Positions 22,790 to 34,550 are shown, counted from the stretch's first letter. The stretch is DNA of 64,000 bases from Oncomelania hupensis (GCA_036898135.1 CM072511.1:20598319-20662318); one strand, 5' to 3'. The notes: a model not told the origin generated them from the letters alone. Numbers and translations: made by a program.

Positions 22790-23180
22790 GCCGTTGGAAG
22801 AACAATAACCACTTTTGATATTAAAATTATGCAAAATAGCAAAACAAGTCAATTAATACCAATTTAATCATACACAATTCTTCCCAGCTTACCTATGCAG
22901 TGCAGACCACAGGTCATGCATCATTCAGTACAAAGTACATAGAAAATACAGAGCAGAAGACATACAAAATGCAGTGCGGATTACATAATCTTGTACAAAG
23001 TAGAGCAGATTATATATGCAATAGAGAACCTATTTCATTCAGTGCAGACTGGGATACTGATTACATAGAGAGTATTCAAATTATATGCAGAACAGATCAT
23101 ACATAATTATCATTACATTTTCGGTAGAAATGTTCAAAAATTACAACACCAACAATTCTGTTATATCTAGCCTGATTCTG
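22790..23180. other. Unassigned sequence with weak internal periodicity
   Basis: Phrases such as gcagacca, gtacaaagta and gattacata recur loosely between 22890 and 23105, suggesting an old degenerate tandem repeat. No gene is supported. Confidence 0.35.
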
Positions 23181-23185
23181 TTATG

Positions 23186-23773
23186 CCTAGCCTGATAGTT
23201 AGTTAGTTATCCACAGCTTTGGCCTACAGGGTCCAGGGGACTTCGCTGAAAAAGGACTCGCCCCTGATTCGCATAAAAGATCTGCCGAAACAACCCTAGT
23301 GGTAACACTGAAGGCACTCCACCAGCCGGTCACTTTCCAAGAAGGACATCCCACGCAGGAGACGCTAATTTATTGAACTCCCGTTAACATAAAACAAAAT
23401 AGAATATAAACATCTTTATACAAATATCAGCAAAACACATACATATAAAATGCCTACATTGCCAAATAATAACATCATAGGAAGCCCCAGTGACCACCTG
23501 GCAGAAAGCGTCCAATATTCCCAAGCTGATCCAACAGACCACACACACAAATGAGGAGTTTTGTCCCGGAAGAGTTTTCAAGAAAAAAGGTAGGTGACTG
23601 GTCTAGCGAAGAAGAAGATAGTATAGTATATTGATAGAACAGAGTAGGAATGAGAAAGAACAAATGAGAAAGACAGCGACAGTGGGAATTTAAAGCACTA
23701 AATGTCCAGAAAGCGGGGATACTATTTTTACTGAAACCCCCGGCACCCCCACAGGGGGTACCTAGCCTGATAG
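23186..23773 (-). mobile_element. S-family element, full length, with target duplication
   Basis: The insertion is 23199-23760, flanked by the 13-bp repeat cctagcctgatag (23186-23198, 23761-23773). The tail TTAGTTAGTTA is of the TAAC type. The 5' hairpin is cccccggcacccccacaggg. Confidence 0.9.
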
Positions 23774-24042
23774 AAGAAGGCTTGGTAGCGTATATATATT
23801 GGAGAGAGAATTGTCGGTATATCGTTTTTATTATCAACCTATTTTATTTAGTCATGTTTTATATAAATCGTTGATTCCCGTTATATTAGTCTAAATGTAT
23901 TTTGATTATCAAGCTCAAGTGGAAAATCTGTGTTTTGTGGTGAAGAGATTTTACTAGCTGACTTGAAGAATGATGCTGTTGTCGGCTCTGGTTGATGTAC
24001 CTTTGATCGTAATGGATGCCGCCATCTTGTTTGGCATACGCA

Positions 24043-24225
24043 GATGGCTTCCTCAGTGTCAAACCAGTCCATTCTTGAATGTTGTCCTCCCACCGCTTTT
24101 TCGGTCTCCCTCCTCTTCTACCTCCTTGCACCATGCCTTGCAGGATGGTATTTGCAAGGCCTGATGATCTGGTGACGTGGCCATACCATCGGAGTTTCCA
24201 TTTCTTCACCACTGTGAGCAGGTCA
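24043..24225 (-). mobile_element. RTE LINE 3' portion, split by a Rex1/CR1-like LINE
   Basis: Encodes, on the minus strand, LLTVVKKWKLRWYGHVTRSSGL to EWTGLTLR. It is cut before the usual GGATA tail. The same RTE copy continues at 25408-26694. Confidence 0.85.
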
Positions 24226-25407
24226 AATACGAATGCGAATACGAATACGATCACTTTATTATCTCAATCAAAGAGAAATTCACGCGTGGTGCCATATATA
24301 AATGTTACAAGACGATAAAGGACAGTATAACAACAATAAACAGTAAACAGTAAAACAGGATAAAAGTATATCAAGAAGACATTACTGAATTAACCATTTA
24401 AAACTGTAATCATAAGAAGTTACATGGGGAAAACAAATACCTATCACATGATTTACGTTCAGTGTCATAATCATGATAGAAGGTATTGCAACATAACAAT
24501 CACTGTTGGCAAGCAATAATCGCATCAATATACAACAACGTAAGACTTTTAGATAAATATGTTCATAAAAGAATATAACAATCGCTAAGCACATAGGCCT
24601 ACACTAAACGGAAATGTAAGATCACAGGGGCACATACTATCTCATGCGGATTGGACATTAATTATATAAATCATGCCACGCACACTGTCATAATAGAAGC
24701 ATCATGCGTTCAAATTCTCAATCATTTAATAAAGAGATTGCGGTGGGTATACAACTATTTTTAGTGCGTACAGTTTTGAACTTTGGTGTCCTGTAGCGCC
24801 TACCCGAGGGCAGGAGATTGAAGAGGTGCGCGAGCACGTGACTGCTGTCTTGAAGTATGCGACGGGCCTTTCTCGCCACTCGCCTTTCATACATAGCTAT
24901 CATACTCATTTGTTGCACTCCCACAACTTTCCCACACACTCTCACCACTCTGTCCAACACATTCCTACTGCCCAAAGACAACCTTCCATACCAACATACA
25001 AAGGAGAAAGTAAGAATAGAAGAGATGAACGAATCATAAAAGGTTTGGAGGATACGGTTTTGAACATGCAAGCATCGGAGTTTCTGGAGGCAATAAATTC
25101 TAGATTGGCATTTTTTGTGAATACCATTGACGTTAGAAGAGAAGTTCAGCTTCTAGTCAATGATGGTGCCAAGGAACTTGTATTCTGTGATCCTCTATAC
25201 TGTAGCACCGCCAATGACGAGAGCGGGGATGCGGCGGAAATCAACGATTAGCTCTTTTGTTTTCTTTACGTTTAAGTCGAGGTAGTTTTCCTTGCACCAG
25301 GTGCTGAAAACTTCGACAGGTGAGAAATACTGAGAATTTGAGTTTGACATGTCCACCAGGACCGAGTCGTCCGAGTACTTAATGACCGGACAGGTGTCAG
25401 AGCCAAG
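24226..25407 (-). mobile_element. Rex1/CR1-like LINE inserted in an RTE copy
   Basis: The tail at the low-coordinate end is made of AATACG/GAATAC hexamers. Next come about 480 bp of 3' UTR and two coding blocks. The insertion is flanked by gcaggtca (24218-24225) and gcaggcca (25408-25415), an 8-bp duplication with one mismatch that lies in RTE sequence. It is 5'-truncated within the reverse transcriptase. Confidence 0.85.
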
Positions 25408-25428
25408 GCAGGCCATCGTGTTGTCCAA
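24718..25428 (-). pseudogene. Reverse transcriptase remnant, Rex1/CR1-like
   Basis: A block at 25195-25407 contains VIKYSDDSVLVD (catalytic YSDD), followed by FSTWCKENYLDLNVKKTKELIVDFR. A block at 24718-25071 contains ILQTFYDSFISSILTF, VCWYG, ERRVARKARRIL and LLPSGRRYR. The region between them is frame-shifted. The sequence differs clearly from the other Rex1-like copy at 16890-18047, so two families are present. Confidence 0.85.
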
Positions 25429-26694
25429 AGCCTTGTGTGATAGTCTGTCGGACTTCGTTGTTGGTGATGTGCTGGTTATAGGAAATGCCCAGAAGTCTAT
25501 TGTAGCACCTCATCTCCATACTTTGTATTTTTCGTTGTAGATCTGCTGTAAGGGACCATGTTTCGCAAGCGTATAGGTAGATGGAGATGACAAGGGAGCG
25601 CAGCAGCCTTACCTTGGGAGTGTAGACAGATGGTCCCGTCTTTCCAAATTGGCTTCAACCTTGTCAGTGCAGCAGTTGTTTTGCGATCCTGGAGAGGACT
25701 TTAATGTCTGATATAATGACTCCTAAATATTTGAAGCTATGCACTGTGTTGATGGATTGGCTTTGGACTTTGATGTCCATGTTGATGCCTTTGTTGTTGT
25801 TCATCATTTTGGTCTTTTCTGCACTTATTTCCACTCCATACGCTTTGGAGGTGGTGTCAAGCCTCTGTACCAGTGTTCAAGTTCTTGTTCCTCTCCAGCC
25901 AATCCACCAATGTCATCCGCAAAACGGAGGATGGAGATTACTCTACTCCCTATGCTGACTGTGCCTTCGTGATCTGCAAAGGCATCTGACATGATGCGCT
26001 CTAGGAAGGTGTTGAAGAGTGTTGGAGATTGTAGGCATTCGTGCACACCGATTGTTGTTCTGAACCAGTTCCTGACGGCGGTATTGTGGAGAACTTCACT
26101 GCTAGCCTTGTCATACAGGCAGGCTTTTGATGACTTTAATAATTGTAGGGCTGATGTTGTACACTCTAGTGGTTCCCCATAGAGCTGCATGCCAGAATCG
26201 GTCAAAGGTTTTCTTGAAGTCTACAAACACATGATGTAGATGTTTTGGTGCTGTAGGTATTCCTCGCACATTATTCTGAGGTTGAAAATCTGTTCAGTGG
26301 TACTTCGCCCTGCCCTGAATCGTGCTTGTTTTTCAGCTATGATTTCTTCAGCTTGGGGTTTCAACCTGTGGAGTATTATTTTAAGGTGGCCCTTGCTGGG
26401 ATGGCTGATGAGGTTGATGGTGCTGTAATTTTCACACTCCTGGAAGTTACCCTTTTTGGGAAGAGTGATGACAAGCGACTGGGTCGATGGTGTAGGCCAC
26501 TCCCCACTCTGCCAGATCTTGTTACAGATAATGGTGAGGGCGTCAATCATCGCTTCCCTTTCGGCTTGCAGCAATTCCGCTGGTATGTTGTCCACTCCCG
26601 CTGACTTCCCCTTCTTTAGTGATTGCACAGCTGCCTCAACTTCTTCTCGGAGAACTGGGAGGGTTTCTTCCTCTTCTCTGGTTTGGGGACAGAA
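25408..26694 (-). pseudogene. RTE reverse transcriptase pseudogene, upstream part
   Basis: Covers residues from ~463 (REEEETLPVLREEVEAAV) to ~890 of the intact RTE protein. The block 26221-26700 keeps GKSAGVDNIPAELL, LVITLPKKGNFQ and AGRSTTEQIFNLR. The block 25825-26205 keeps LYDKASSEVLHN, RFADDIGGLAGEEQ (catalytic FADD) and PKRMEWK. Frameshifts occur near 26210, 25820 and 25690. The copy ends upstream at about 26694 in unrelated sequence. Confidence 0.9.
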
Positions 26695-26880
26695 CATATC
26701 AATAACACTATCACAAACCATTAAAAACGTGATAAGCACTAGGTCCCTTCTCCCGGTCGCCCAGGATTTGTGTACAGTTGTCTGGACGTCAGATAATGTG
26801 CCCAAAAGCTGCAAGTTGCCGCCTCGGCTTGAACTGGATCCTGTATCATCCAACGCCTTGAGCAGCTAAATTCCCATCCC
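26695..26880. other. Unassigned sequence between two RTE copies
   Basis: Not RTE. It stays open on the minus strand, continuous with the RTE frame (..VQTTVHKSWATGRRDLVLI..), but no domain is recognised. It could be an unidentified repeat fragment. Confidence 0.4.
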
Positions 26881-26884
26881 GCAT

Positions 26885-27382
26885 CAAAGTTCAAGGCCAA
26901 TCCCTCAACATGATGCATAGCTTCAAATATTTAGGAGCAATTGTATCAGATAATGGGTCCGGACAGGAAGTCATCTCCATGATCGCACAAAATACTTCTG
27001 CCCACACAAGGTTGAAACCCATTTGGAAAGACAGAACCATCAGTCTATACTCCAAGGTAAGGCTGCTGCGCTCCCTTGTCATCTCCATCTTCCTATACGC
27101 TTGCAACGATGAAATGCTCACAGTGGTGAAGAAAACGGAAATGGTATGGCCACATCACCAGAACATCAGGCCTTGCAAAGACCATCCTAGAAGGCACGGG
27201 CAAGGATGCAGAGAAAGAGGGAGACAAAAAGAGATGTGAGGATAACATTCGAGAATGGACTGGCTTCACAGCGAAGCCATGAGGGTTGCTGAGGACAGAG
27301 AAAGATGGAGTACGCTGGTTACACGATAATCTGTGATGCCCCATTTTCGAGTGACGGGATAGGATAAGATATGATAGGATAT
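26885..27382 (+). mobile_element. RTE LINE, 3' fragment with internal deletion
   Basis: Starts at VQGQSLNMMHSFKYLGAIVSDNG and runs to ISIFLYAC. It then skips about 150 bp (junction cgcttgcaacgatgaaatgc), resumes at TVVKK, and ends in a degenerate tail gggataggataagatatgat. Several frameshifts are present. Confidence 0.9.
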
Positions 27383-27418
27383 TGTTTCTGATTATTTGTG
27401 TGGACCTAGAAAAGTTGA

Positions 27419-27472
<54 letters not shown>

Positions 27473-27545
27473 GTGTGGGAGGGGGTGTAGGTGGGTGTGT
27501 GTATGTGATGTGTGTGTGCGTGTTTGTGTGTGTGTGCTTGCGTGT
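27419..27545. repeat. (TG)n microsatellite
   Basis: Pure TG to about 27470, then TG/GGTG-rich to 27545, followed by a (TTG)n/T-rich stretch to 27580. Confidence 0.95.
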
Positions 27546-27660
27546 TGGTTTTTTTTTTGTTGTTGTTGTTGTTTTTTGGTGTTTAAACATATTATTTTCG
27601 TTTTGGTTTAGTCGGGGAAGCTGTGAACTTAATTTACCTTTGGCCGTTCGTCGTCCCAAC

Positions 27661-28037
27661 ATGGACGTCAGATAGCGCAGTGGTTGGAGCACTCACTACT
27701 GTGTCGCAAGTTGAGCACCGTCCAGTGCGGTTAGCACTTGGATGGGTAACCGCAAAGCGTGAAGCGACAAATAACAACGCCCCCAGTTGACTCAATACAA
27801 TACAATACAAGATTATTGCTTTAGGTCCAGCGGACTCTTCCGAGCCAAATCAGGACCAACCCAGTTGACTCAACTGTGACTGAGTACCTACTCTCTTAAG
27901 GGTGGGGAAGGTAAAGCAGCGAGGGAGAGAGATGGGCATCACCCTCATTACGCTGGCCCAAGATAAGTGTGATCTCCAACATCACGCTCCCCTACGGCCA
28001 CAAGGCTATGGGACTACCTTTACCTTTACCTTTTTTT
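27661..28037 (+). mobile_element. SINE with 5S-rRNA-like promoter region, interrupted
   Basis: The head agatagcgcagtggttggag is A-box-like. The segment ggttagcacttggatgggta closely resembles the internal control region of 5S rRNA. The 3' end is a TTTACC repeat followed by a T run. This layout fits a 5S-derived (SINE3-like) or composite SINE. It is interrupted at 27796-27859 by a short S-family insertion. It is not a complete 5S gene. Confidence 0.55.
27782..27873 (-). mobile_element. Ultrashort S-family retro-insertion with target duplication
   Basis: The insertion 27796-27859 (64 bp) is an ACAAT-type tail plus ~45 bp of the S-family 3' end. The 14-bp duplication cccagttgactcaa lies at 27782-27795 and 27860-27873, inside the 5S-like SINE. 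Confidence 0.9.
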
Positions 28038-28395
28038 ACGTCATCGAAAAGGTGGACAGGATGTGTTGTTGTTTTTTTTTTATTTGGATTTGTGAGTGTT
28101 GATGGTTTGCACTCTCTTCACAATGAAAGAATCTGTAACTATAGGAACAATGAGAGACGTATCTGAGTGACACCTGCTGATTAGATGGCCAGTAAACTGC
28201 GAATGGAGATCGTTGACGGGTGACGTGCGAACAATCGAGGGCATTATCCTCCCAAGACCCAGTTGGACAGACTCCAGTACTTTAGTTGAACAGTTTACAG
28301 TAACATGTGTCCTATTCACAGTTTGCAGAAGTAGTAAATCAGGCTTCCCTATTTAATCAGACAATTGATTTTTGATTCACATGCGTGTAGCAATG
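28038..28395. other. Unassigned sequence
   Basis: Short frames only; no recognisable feature. Confidence 0.4.
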
Positions 28396-28400
28396 TGTAA

Positions 28401-28401
28401 A

Positions 28402-28451
<50 letters not shown>

Positions 28452-28456
28452 CATAC
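28401..28456. repeat. (CA)n microsatellite
   Basis: A CA run interrupted by TACA and CGCA units. Confidence 0.95.
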
Positions 28457-28555
28457 ACAACCGTAAAAAAACCCAGGCCGTTGTTATGACTTTTATGAAA
28501 CGCCACATAGGTTGTTTTGACATTGTTGTTAAAATTTGTCCATTATTCGAAGAAG

Positions 28556-28615
28556 CTAACCCTAACCCAAACTCTATCCCAAACTCAAAGCATTAGCCTT
28601 AACCTAACCCAAACG
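28556..28615. repeat. Degenerate telomere-like CCCTAA patch
   Basis: Contains gctaaccctaacccaaac and ccttaacctaacccaaac, resembling diverged CCCTAA repeats over about 60 bp. It may be an interstitial telomeric-type repeat or chance. Confidence 0.35.
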
Positions 28616-28743
28616 GAACACTGTTTTGACGTTGAAATAACGGGGCGTTCAAAAGAACGTAGGTAGAGTATAAAAAGTGTGTCGCGAACCGATCAGACAC
28701 ATGTACAGGCGCAGGCACTCACATATAAACATACACTCACACA

Positions 28744-28959
28744 AGCGCTCCAGAGAGGGGCCGGGTAACTCAGTTGGTAAGAGCGTCTTGCTAGTAACCG
28801 AAAGGTCGCTGGTTCGAATCCCGGATTGGTCAACGTGTGATCATATTATTTTCCCCTTTACCAATAACTGGCCCGCTGGTGTCAGTATAAATCGGTCCAG
28901 TAGTCACCTATATGCGAAAGTGTCGTGTGACTATAATCTACAAACAACAGCGCTCCAGA
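28744..28959 (+). mobile_element. tRNA-derived SINE with target duplication
   Basis: The element 28755-28948 is flanked by the 11-bp repeat agcgctccaga (28744-28754, 28949-28959). The head has an A-box-like gtaactcagttggtaagagc and a B-box ggttcgaatcc, 40 bp apart, as in tRNA-derived SINEs. The acceptor and T stems do not pair well, so this is not a functional tRNA gene. The 3' part ends ctataatctacaaacaac. Confidence 0.8.
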
Positions 28960-29268
28960 TCGGCTGGACGTCCTTCAGATGCTGAGACCAGAAATGAAAT
29001 GGCGTACAAACACGTACAACAAAGAGGTATGATAACAAATTCAATCGCACTGTATTCATACAATTAAAACAACTAGCAATCACTGACTCACTCTAAGCTC
29101 AATTTGTAAATAAAACTGATGGGATGAAGAATAATGAACAATTACAAGAACATCAATATAAGAATAGAGAAAGGAGGAGGGAGATGGAAAGGGAGTAGAT
29201 ACTGATGGGAATGACAAAACCTGGTGAGGGTAGAGTTCGATCCGGATCCACGTGATAAGGTACTTGCT
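28960..29268. other. Unassigned sequence
   Basis: AT-rich; no supported feature. Confidence 0.4.
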
Positions 29269-29269
29269 G

Positions 29270-29577
29270 CTTGACCGGAACTTTATGGTTCTATTCATCA
29301 TGCAGTGTGTCTTGGGCATGAAAGACCCGGCAGGGCCCAATCCTCTCCAGGCTGTTGGCTACAGTCGATATCCACGAATACAGTGTGGCTCGCGTTGGCC
29401 CCGAGCACGTGGTCGTTGAACCTGTAATAACATGAGGTTCCTCCGTCCTGGCCTGTGAGTTCTGTGTAGAAGACTTTCGCCCAGTGATGCCTTGCTGACA
29501 TCACCCCTGTTAGTTGCCTCTTACGACACGCCGGGAAACGTTGGGTCTATTCTATTCAGTGACCGAACATACAGGGC
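29270..29577 (-). mobile_element. RTE LINE 5' end, inverted relative to adjoining 3' part
   Basis: Matches 43935-44213, the 5' untranslated end and first codons (MG..F.PKTH.MM). The 5' terminus (gaatagaatagaccc read on the minus strand) lies at 29577, exactly where a plus-strand RTE 3' part begins. It is best explained as a 5' inversion of a single insertion. Confidence 0.75.
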
Positions 29578-29579
29578 CA

Positions 29580-30917
29580 TGGACCCAGTCGCTTGTCATC
29601 ACTCTTAAAAAAAAAAGGTGTGTAAAAATTACCGCACCATCAGCCTCATCAACCATCCCAGCAAGGTCCTCCTTAAAATAATACTCAACAGGTTGAAACC
29701 CCAAGCTGAACAAATCATAGCTGAAGAACAAGCACGATTCAGAGCAGGGCGAAGTACCACTGAACAGATTTTCAACCTCAGAATAATCTGAGAGAAATAC
29801 CTACAGCACCAACAACATCTATATCATGTGTTTGTAGACTTCAAGAAAGCGTTTGACCGATTCTGGCATGCAGCTCTGTGGGCAACCATGAGAGTGTACA
29901 ACATCAGCCCTAAAATTATTAAGTCATCAAAAGCCTGTATGACAAGGCTACCAGTGCAGTCCTCCATAACAGCGCAATCGGAAACTGGTTCATCACAATA
30001 ATAATCGGTGTGCGTCAAGGATGCCTACTCTCTCCAACACTATTCAACATCTTCCAAGAGCGCATCATGTCAGATGCCCTTGCAGATCACGAAGGCACAG
30101 TCAGCATAAGGGGTAGAGTAATCTCCAACCTTCGTTTTCGGATGGCATTGATGGACTGTCTGGAGAGGAGCAAGAACTTGAATGCTGGTACAGAGGCTTG
30201 ACACCAACTCCAAAGCCTATGGAGTGGAAATAAGTGCAGAAGAGACCAAAATGATGACCAACAGCACCAATGACATCAACACGGACATCAAAGTCCAAGG
30301 CCAATCCCTCAGCACAGTGCATAGCTTCAAATATTTAGGAGCCATTGTATCAGGCAATAGGTCCCGACAGGAAGTCCTCTCCAGGACCACACAAACAACT
30401 GCTGCCCTGGCAAGGTTGAAGCCCATTTGGAAAGATAGGACCATCAGTCTGCATTCCAAGGTAAGACTGCTGCGCTCCCTTGTCATCTCCATCTTCCTAT
30501 ACGCTTGCGAAACATGGACCCTCACAAAAGATCTACAATGAGGAATACAAAGCATGGAGATGAGATGCTACAGAAGACTTCTGGGCATTTCCTATACTCA
30601 GCACATCACCAACGACGAAGTCCGACAGACCATCGCACAAGCCATGCTCACAGTGGTGAAAAAACGGAAACTCCGATGGTATGACCACGTCACCAGATCA
30701 TCAGGCCTTGCAAAGACCATCCTGCAAGGCACAGTGCAAGGAGGTAGAAGAAGAGGGAGACCGAAAAATAGGTGGGAGGACAACATTCGAGAATGGACTG
30801 GTTTGACACTGAGAGAAGCCATGAGGGTTGCTGAAGACAGAGAAAGATGTGGTACGCTGGTTAAACGATCATCTGTGGTGCCCCTACGACCTCTGAGTTA
30901 CGGGATAGAATAGGTTA
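29580..30917 (+). pseudogene. RTE LINE, C-terminal ~450 residues, damaged
   Basis: Starts at QSLVITLKKK and runs to the tail gggatagaatagg. Recognisable motifs are ISLINHPSKVLLKIIL, ARFRAGRSTTEQIFNL, VDFKKAFDRFW, VRQGCLLSPTLFNIF, an LRF..D region where the FADD box is damaged by a frameshift near 30140, and HSFKYLGAIVSGN. A 20-bp deletion removes part of the QAIGQHDDLL region near 30643. The C-terminal 119 codons (30554-30913) are open to the stop in the tail. Confidence 0.9.
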
Positions 30918-30974
30918 ATGATATACTCAATCAATATATATTTGATTCAGGATAATTCCGGATATATATATCAA

Positions 30975-31325
30975 CCTATCTTATCCTATCCTGTAACTCG
31001 AAGGTCGTTGGGGCATCACAGATGATCAGTTAACCAGCGTACTCCATCTTTCTCTATTCTCAGCAACCCTCATGGCTGCACTTAGTGTCAAGCCAGTCCA
31101 TTCTCGAATGTTGTCCTTCCACCTTTTTTCTGTCTCCTTCTTCATCTGCTTTCTTGCACCGTGCCTTGCAGGATGGGTTTTGCGAGGCCTGATGCTCTGG
31201 TAATATCGTCGGAGTTTCCGTTTCTTCACCATTGTGAGTATATCATCGTGTTGTCCAATGGCTTGTGTGATGGTCTGTCGGACTTCGTCGTTGGTGATGT
31301 GCTAAATATAGCAAATGCCCAAAAG
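30975..31325 (-). mobile_element. RTE LINE 3' fragment, tail facing the preceding RTE tail
   Basis: The tail (cctatcttatcctatcctg) is at the low-coordinate end, about 57 bp from the tail of the preceding plus-strand copy. Coding sequence continues as far as LLGI and then meets a SINE. The next RTE segment (31665-31803) is inverted relative to this one and is the piece immediately upstream in the protein, consistent with 5' inversion. Confidence 0.85.
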
Positions 31326-31329
31326 TTAG

Positions 31330-31664
31330 TACTGCCCTTCTTCTTCGTCGTCGTAATACTGTGGATACCCCGTATTCGAGAAAATGATTCCACAACTTTT
31401 GGCCTGCGCAGCCAAGGTGCATGCTGGGTGTGTTCTTGTCACCGGCACTTACCCGCCCAGGACATGAGCGTCAGGATCTTTAAAGTCCGTAATGATGGAA
31501 TGTATGCGACACAGACTAAACCTCGGTTTATACTCTCATCAGAAGGAGTAGGAAACGGGAGTAAAGTGTCTTTCCGAAGAACACAACACAATGCCCCTGG
31601 CCTGGGCTCGAACCCGGGACCTTCAGATCCGCAAGCCAAAGCTCTACCACTAGGCCACCGTGCC
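31330..31664 (-). mobile_element. tRNA-derived SINE inserted at an RTE inversion junction
   Basis: On the minus strand the head reads ggtggcacggtggcctagtg (A-box-like), then gtcccgggttcgagccca (B-box). Next comes ttcttcggaaagacactt, a string similar to conserved central parts of many invertebrate tRNA SINEs. The tail region contains GAC/GAA repeats. The tRNA-like head would not fold as a full tRNA plus 3' end, so it is not called as a tRNA gene. Confidence 0.75.
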
Positions 31665-31803
31665 ACCCCTGACAAGGTTGAAGTCCATTTGGAAGGACTA
31701 TCAGTCTACATTTTAAGGTAAGGCTGCTGCGCTCCCTTGTCATCTCCATCTTCCTATACGCTTGCGGAACATGGACCCTCACATCTACAACGAAGAATAC
31801 AAA
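31665..31803 (+). mobile_element. RTE LINE fragment, inverted 5' segment
   Basis: Encodes LKSIWKD..TISLHF and the region up to TWTLT, ending tctacaacgaagaatacaaa. It is in plus orientation, opposite to the 3' fragment at 30975-31325. Confidence 0.8.
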
Positions 31804-31989
31804 AGTCCCTTTTCACCGTCATGAAAAAATGTCGATACCGAAGAAACGCAATCAACGCGCTGGAGGCGATAGCTTGCAGTGCAATTGCATGTCATAATGC
31901 CCGCTACAAACAAAAATGCGATAAATTTTCATATTTTCGATTTCCGAGAAGTGAGGACAGGTAAAATGCATACTTGCGAACTTATCCAG

Positions 31990-32705
31990 TATCAAGGATT
32001 AAACATCTATTAAATTTACATTCTCGCAAACTGTTTTATTCCGGTCATAATCAACCATTAATTTTATTGATTATTCCTCTACTGTTTGGGATTCTGCTAG
32101 TGCCACTTAGAATTCACAAACGAGCAATTATACAAGTTATCCTTAAACAAAAAAAATATCCCCGGATGACTATAAATGGATGAATATTCTACTTCTTGCC
32201 GATCGACAGCTAAAATTTAATAAAGGGGTTTTCATGCACAAGATCCTTTCTGGCAATGCACCTTCCTATCTTTCTTCTCTTTAAAAAAAACACAAAAAAA
32301 CTGCCAGATCATCTACAAAACTAAATGTTCCAATTCTAAGAATTGCTCTCTTCAAAAATAGTCTGGCTTATTCCGGTTCCATTTTGTGGAATAACCTTCC
32401 TGAAGATCCCCCGCACTCCAGCATCAACATTTACATCATTGATAACACATGTCTTAAAACACATTAAACAAAATTAAATGCACATTAATTGTTGTTAATG
32501 GATATGAGAACAACGGTATTTTTTTGGAAAAATGATATTATTTAATGATTACCTTGTTTATTTGTTGTTGTTCCATGATGTTAATGTTATAACATTAATT
32601 TGTCGTAGTTAATAGTTATTGTTATAAGCCCCAAGGGCAAGATGTAAAATAGCGCACACAGCGCTTACCCTTTTTACCCGTGCAAATTATAATTGTTATC
32701 TTATC
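31990..32705 (+). mobile_element. LINE 3' fragment, CR1/L2-like, TTATC tail
   Basis: Damaged C-terminal coding sequence: pieces resemble INFIDYSSTVWDSASAT, then RQLKFNKGVFMHKILSGNAP, SGSILWNNLPED. A 3' UTR and a (TTATC)n tail at about 32694-32712 follow. Such C-terminal motifs are typical of Jockey-superfamily LINEs; the exact clade is uncertain. Confidence 0.65.
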
Positions 32706-32759
32706 TTATCTTATTTATCTATCTCTCCCTCTCCCTCTCTCTTTCTTACCCCCCCCCCC

Positions 32760-33474
<715 letters not shown>

Positions 33475-33537
<63 letters not shown>
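33475..33537. repeat. (CT)n microsatellite
   Basis: A pure CT run. Confidence 0.95.
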
Positions 33538-33543
<6 letters not shown>

Positions 33544-33595
33544 CTTTACTTATGCAATAGATTACCCTTGCTCTCATCCCCTCCTTCCTGTGAAA

Positions 33596-34140
33596 ACAAT
33601 ACAATACAATACAATACAATACAATACAATACAACTTTATTCATCTCAAACTGAGCAATTACAATGGCAGCATCAGCGCAATTAGCAGAATACACAAGAG
33701 TTAAAAATATTATTACATACACATGAGAAGTAATCCAATCAATAAATAATAAATAAAACAAATAAATAACAAAATATACGGTTAAATACATACAATAAAC
33801 TAGAGGTGAATGTCAAATACACAGAACACAATACCCAGCCCTAAAACAAACAACCAGACAAACGTAACAAAACCACCAAAAAGTCTCCCGATCCATGGCA
33901 GACGAGACAAAAATGTATTCATTTTAATATGAGTTTAAAATATATCCCAATAGTAACACTCTTAATATGCATCAAGATATAAATTAAAGTTAGATGAAAT
34001 AATAAATCTTTCAACTTACTATACTCCCTTTGATTTTCCTTGCAATGCATGAATCCAGATTTCCCAAGGCAGTTTCGTACAAGTAAAATAAACATATTAC
34101 AAGCCCAAAACATATCCAACATTATTTGTTAACCTGTAAG
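33596..34140 (-). mobile_element. Probable LINE 3' end with (ACAAT)n tail
   Basis: Eight ACAAT units (33596-33634) are followed by ctttattcatctcaaactga, the reverse of a typical polyadenylation-like LINE end. The rest is AT-rich untranslated sequence. The right boundary is a guess. The tail unit is the same as in two ultrashort S-family insertions (27796, 43738). Confidence 0.5.
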
Positions 34141-34550
34141 CAACCTATTGTCGTATAAATACACAATATAAACTTTTAAAAGACGTTTTGGTGATGTTTA
34201 AATGCGGCCCGAAAGACGTGATATTGATATGTACATCAAGGGACGCAACCGAGTAGCTGTACGTCACTTTTTATATAGTACAATCCCCTGAGTGACAAAT
34301 CTTATAACGTAAAATGCTTGCTGGCATGTACGCACGTTATTTACATCCGATAGCCATGACCTAAAAATAAACAACTACCTCATACTGTGCCCAAAGGCCG
34401 TGCTTAACATTGAATCAGTTGTTCGCCTTGACCTTCAAGACCGGTTGACCTCACACAGCTTCTGGTCCGGCCACATTGCACCCGGCTACACTTGTGCTTC
34501 GTATATGAATTCCTTATGTATTCCCTAGCGTACTGGCTAACGCAAATTTT
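34141..34550. other. Unassigned sequence
   Basis: No supported feature. Confidence 0.4.

Noticed and set aside
24826..25251. 141-codon plus-strand frame
   Set aside because: It is antisense to a Rex1/CR1-like reverse transcriptase remnant.
27700..27760. 5S rRNA gene
   Set aside because: Only about 20-30 bp around the internal control region match; the rest is SINE.
28755..28830. tRNA gene (Thr-like)
   Set aside because: A- and B-box are present, but acceptor and T stems do not pair and the sequence continues into a SINE body with a target duplication.
31590..31664. tRNA gene on the minus strand
   Set aside because: The tRNA-like head runs into a typical SINE body without a 3' end or terminator.
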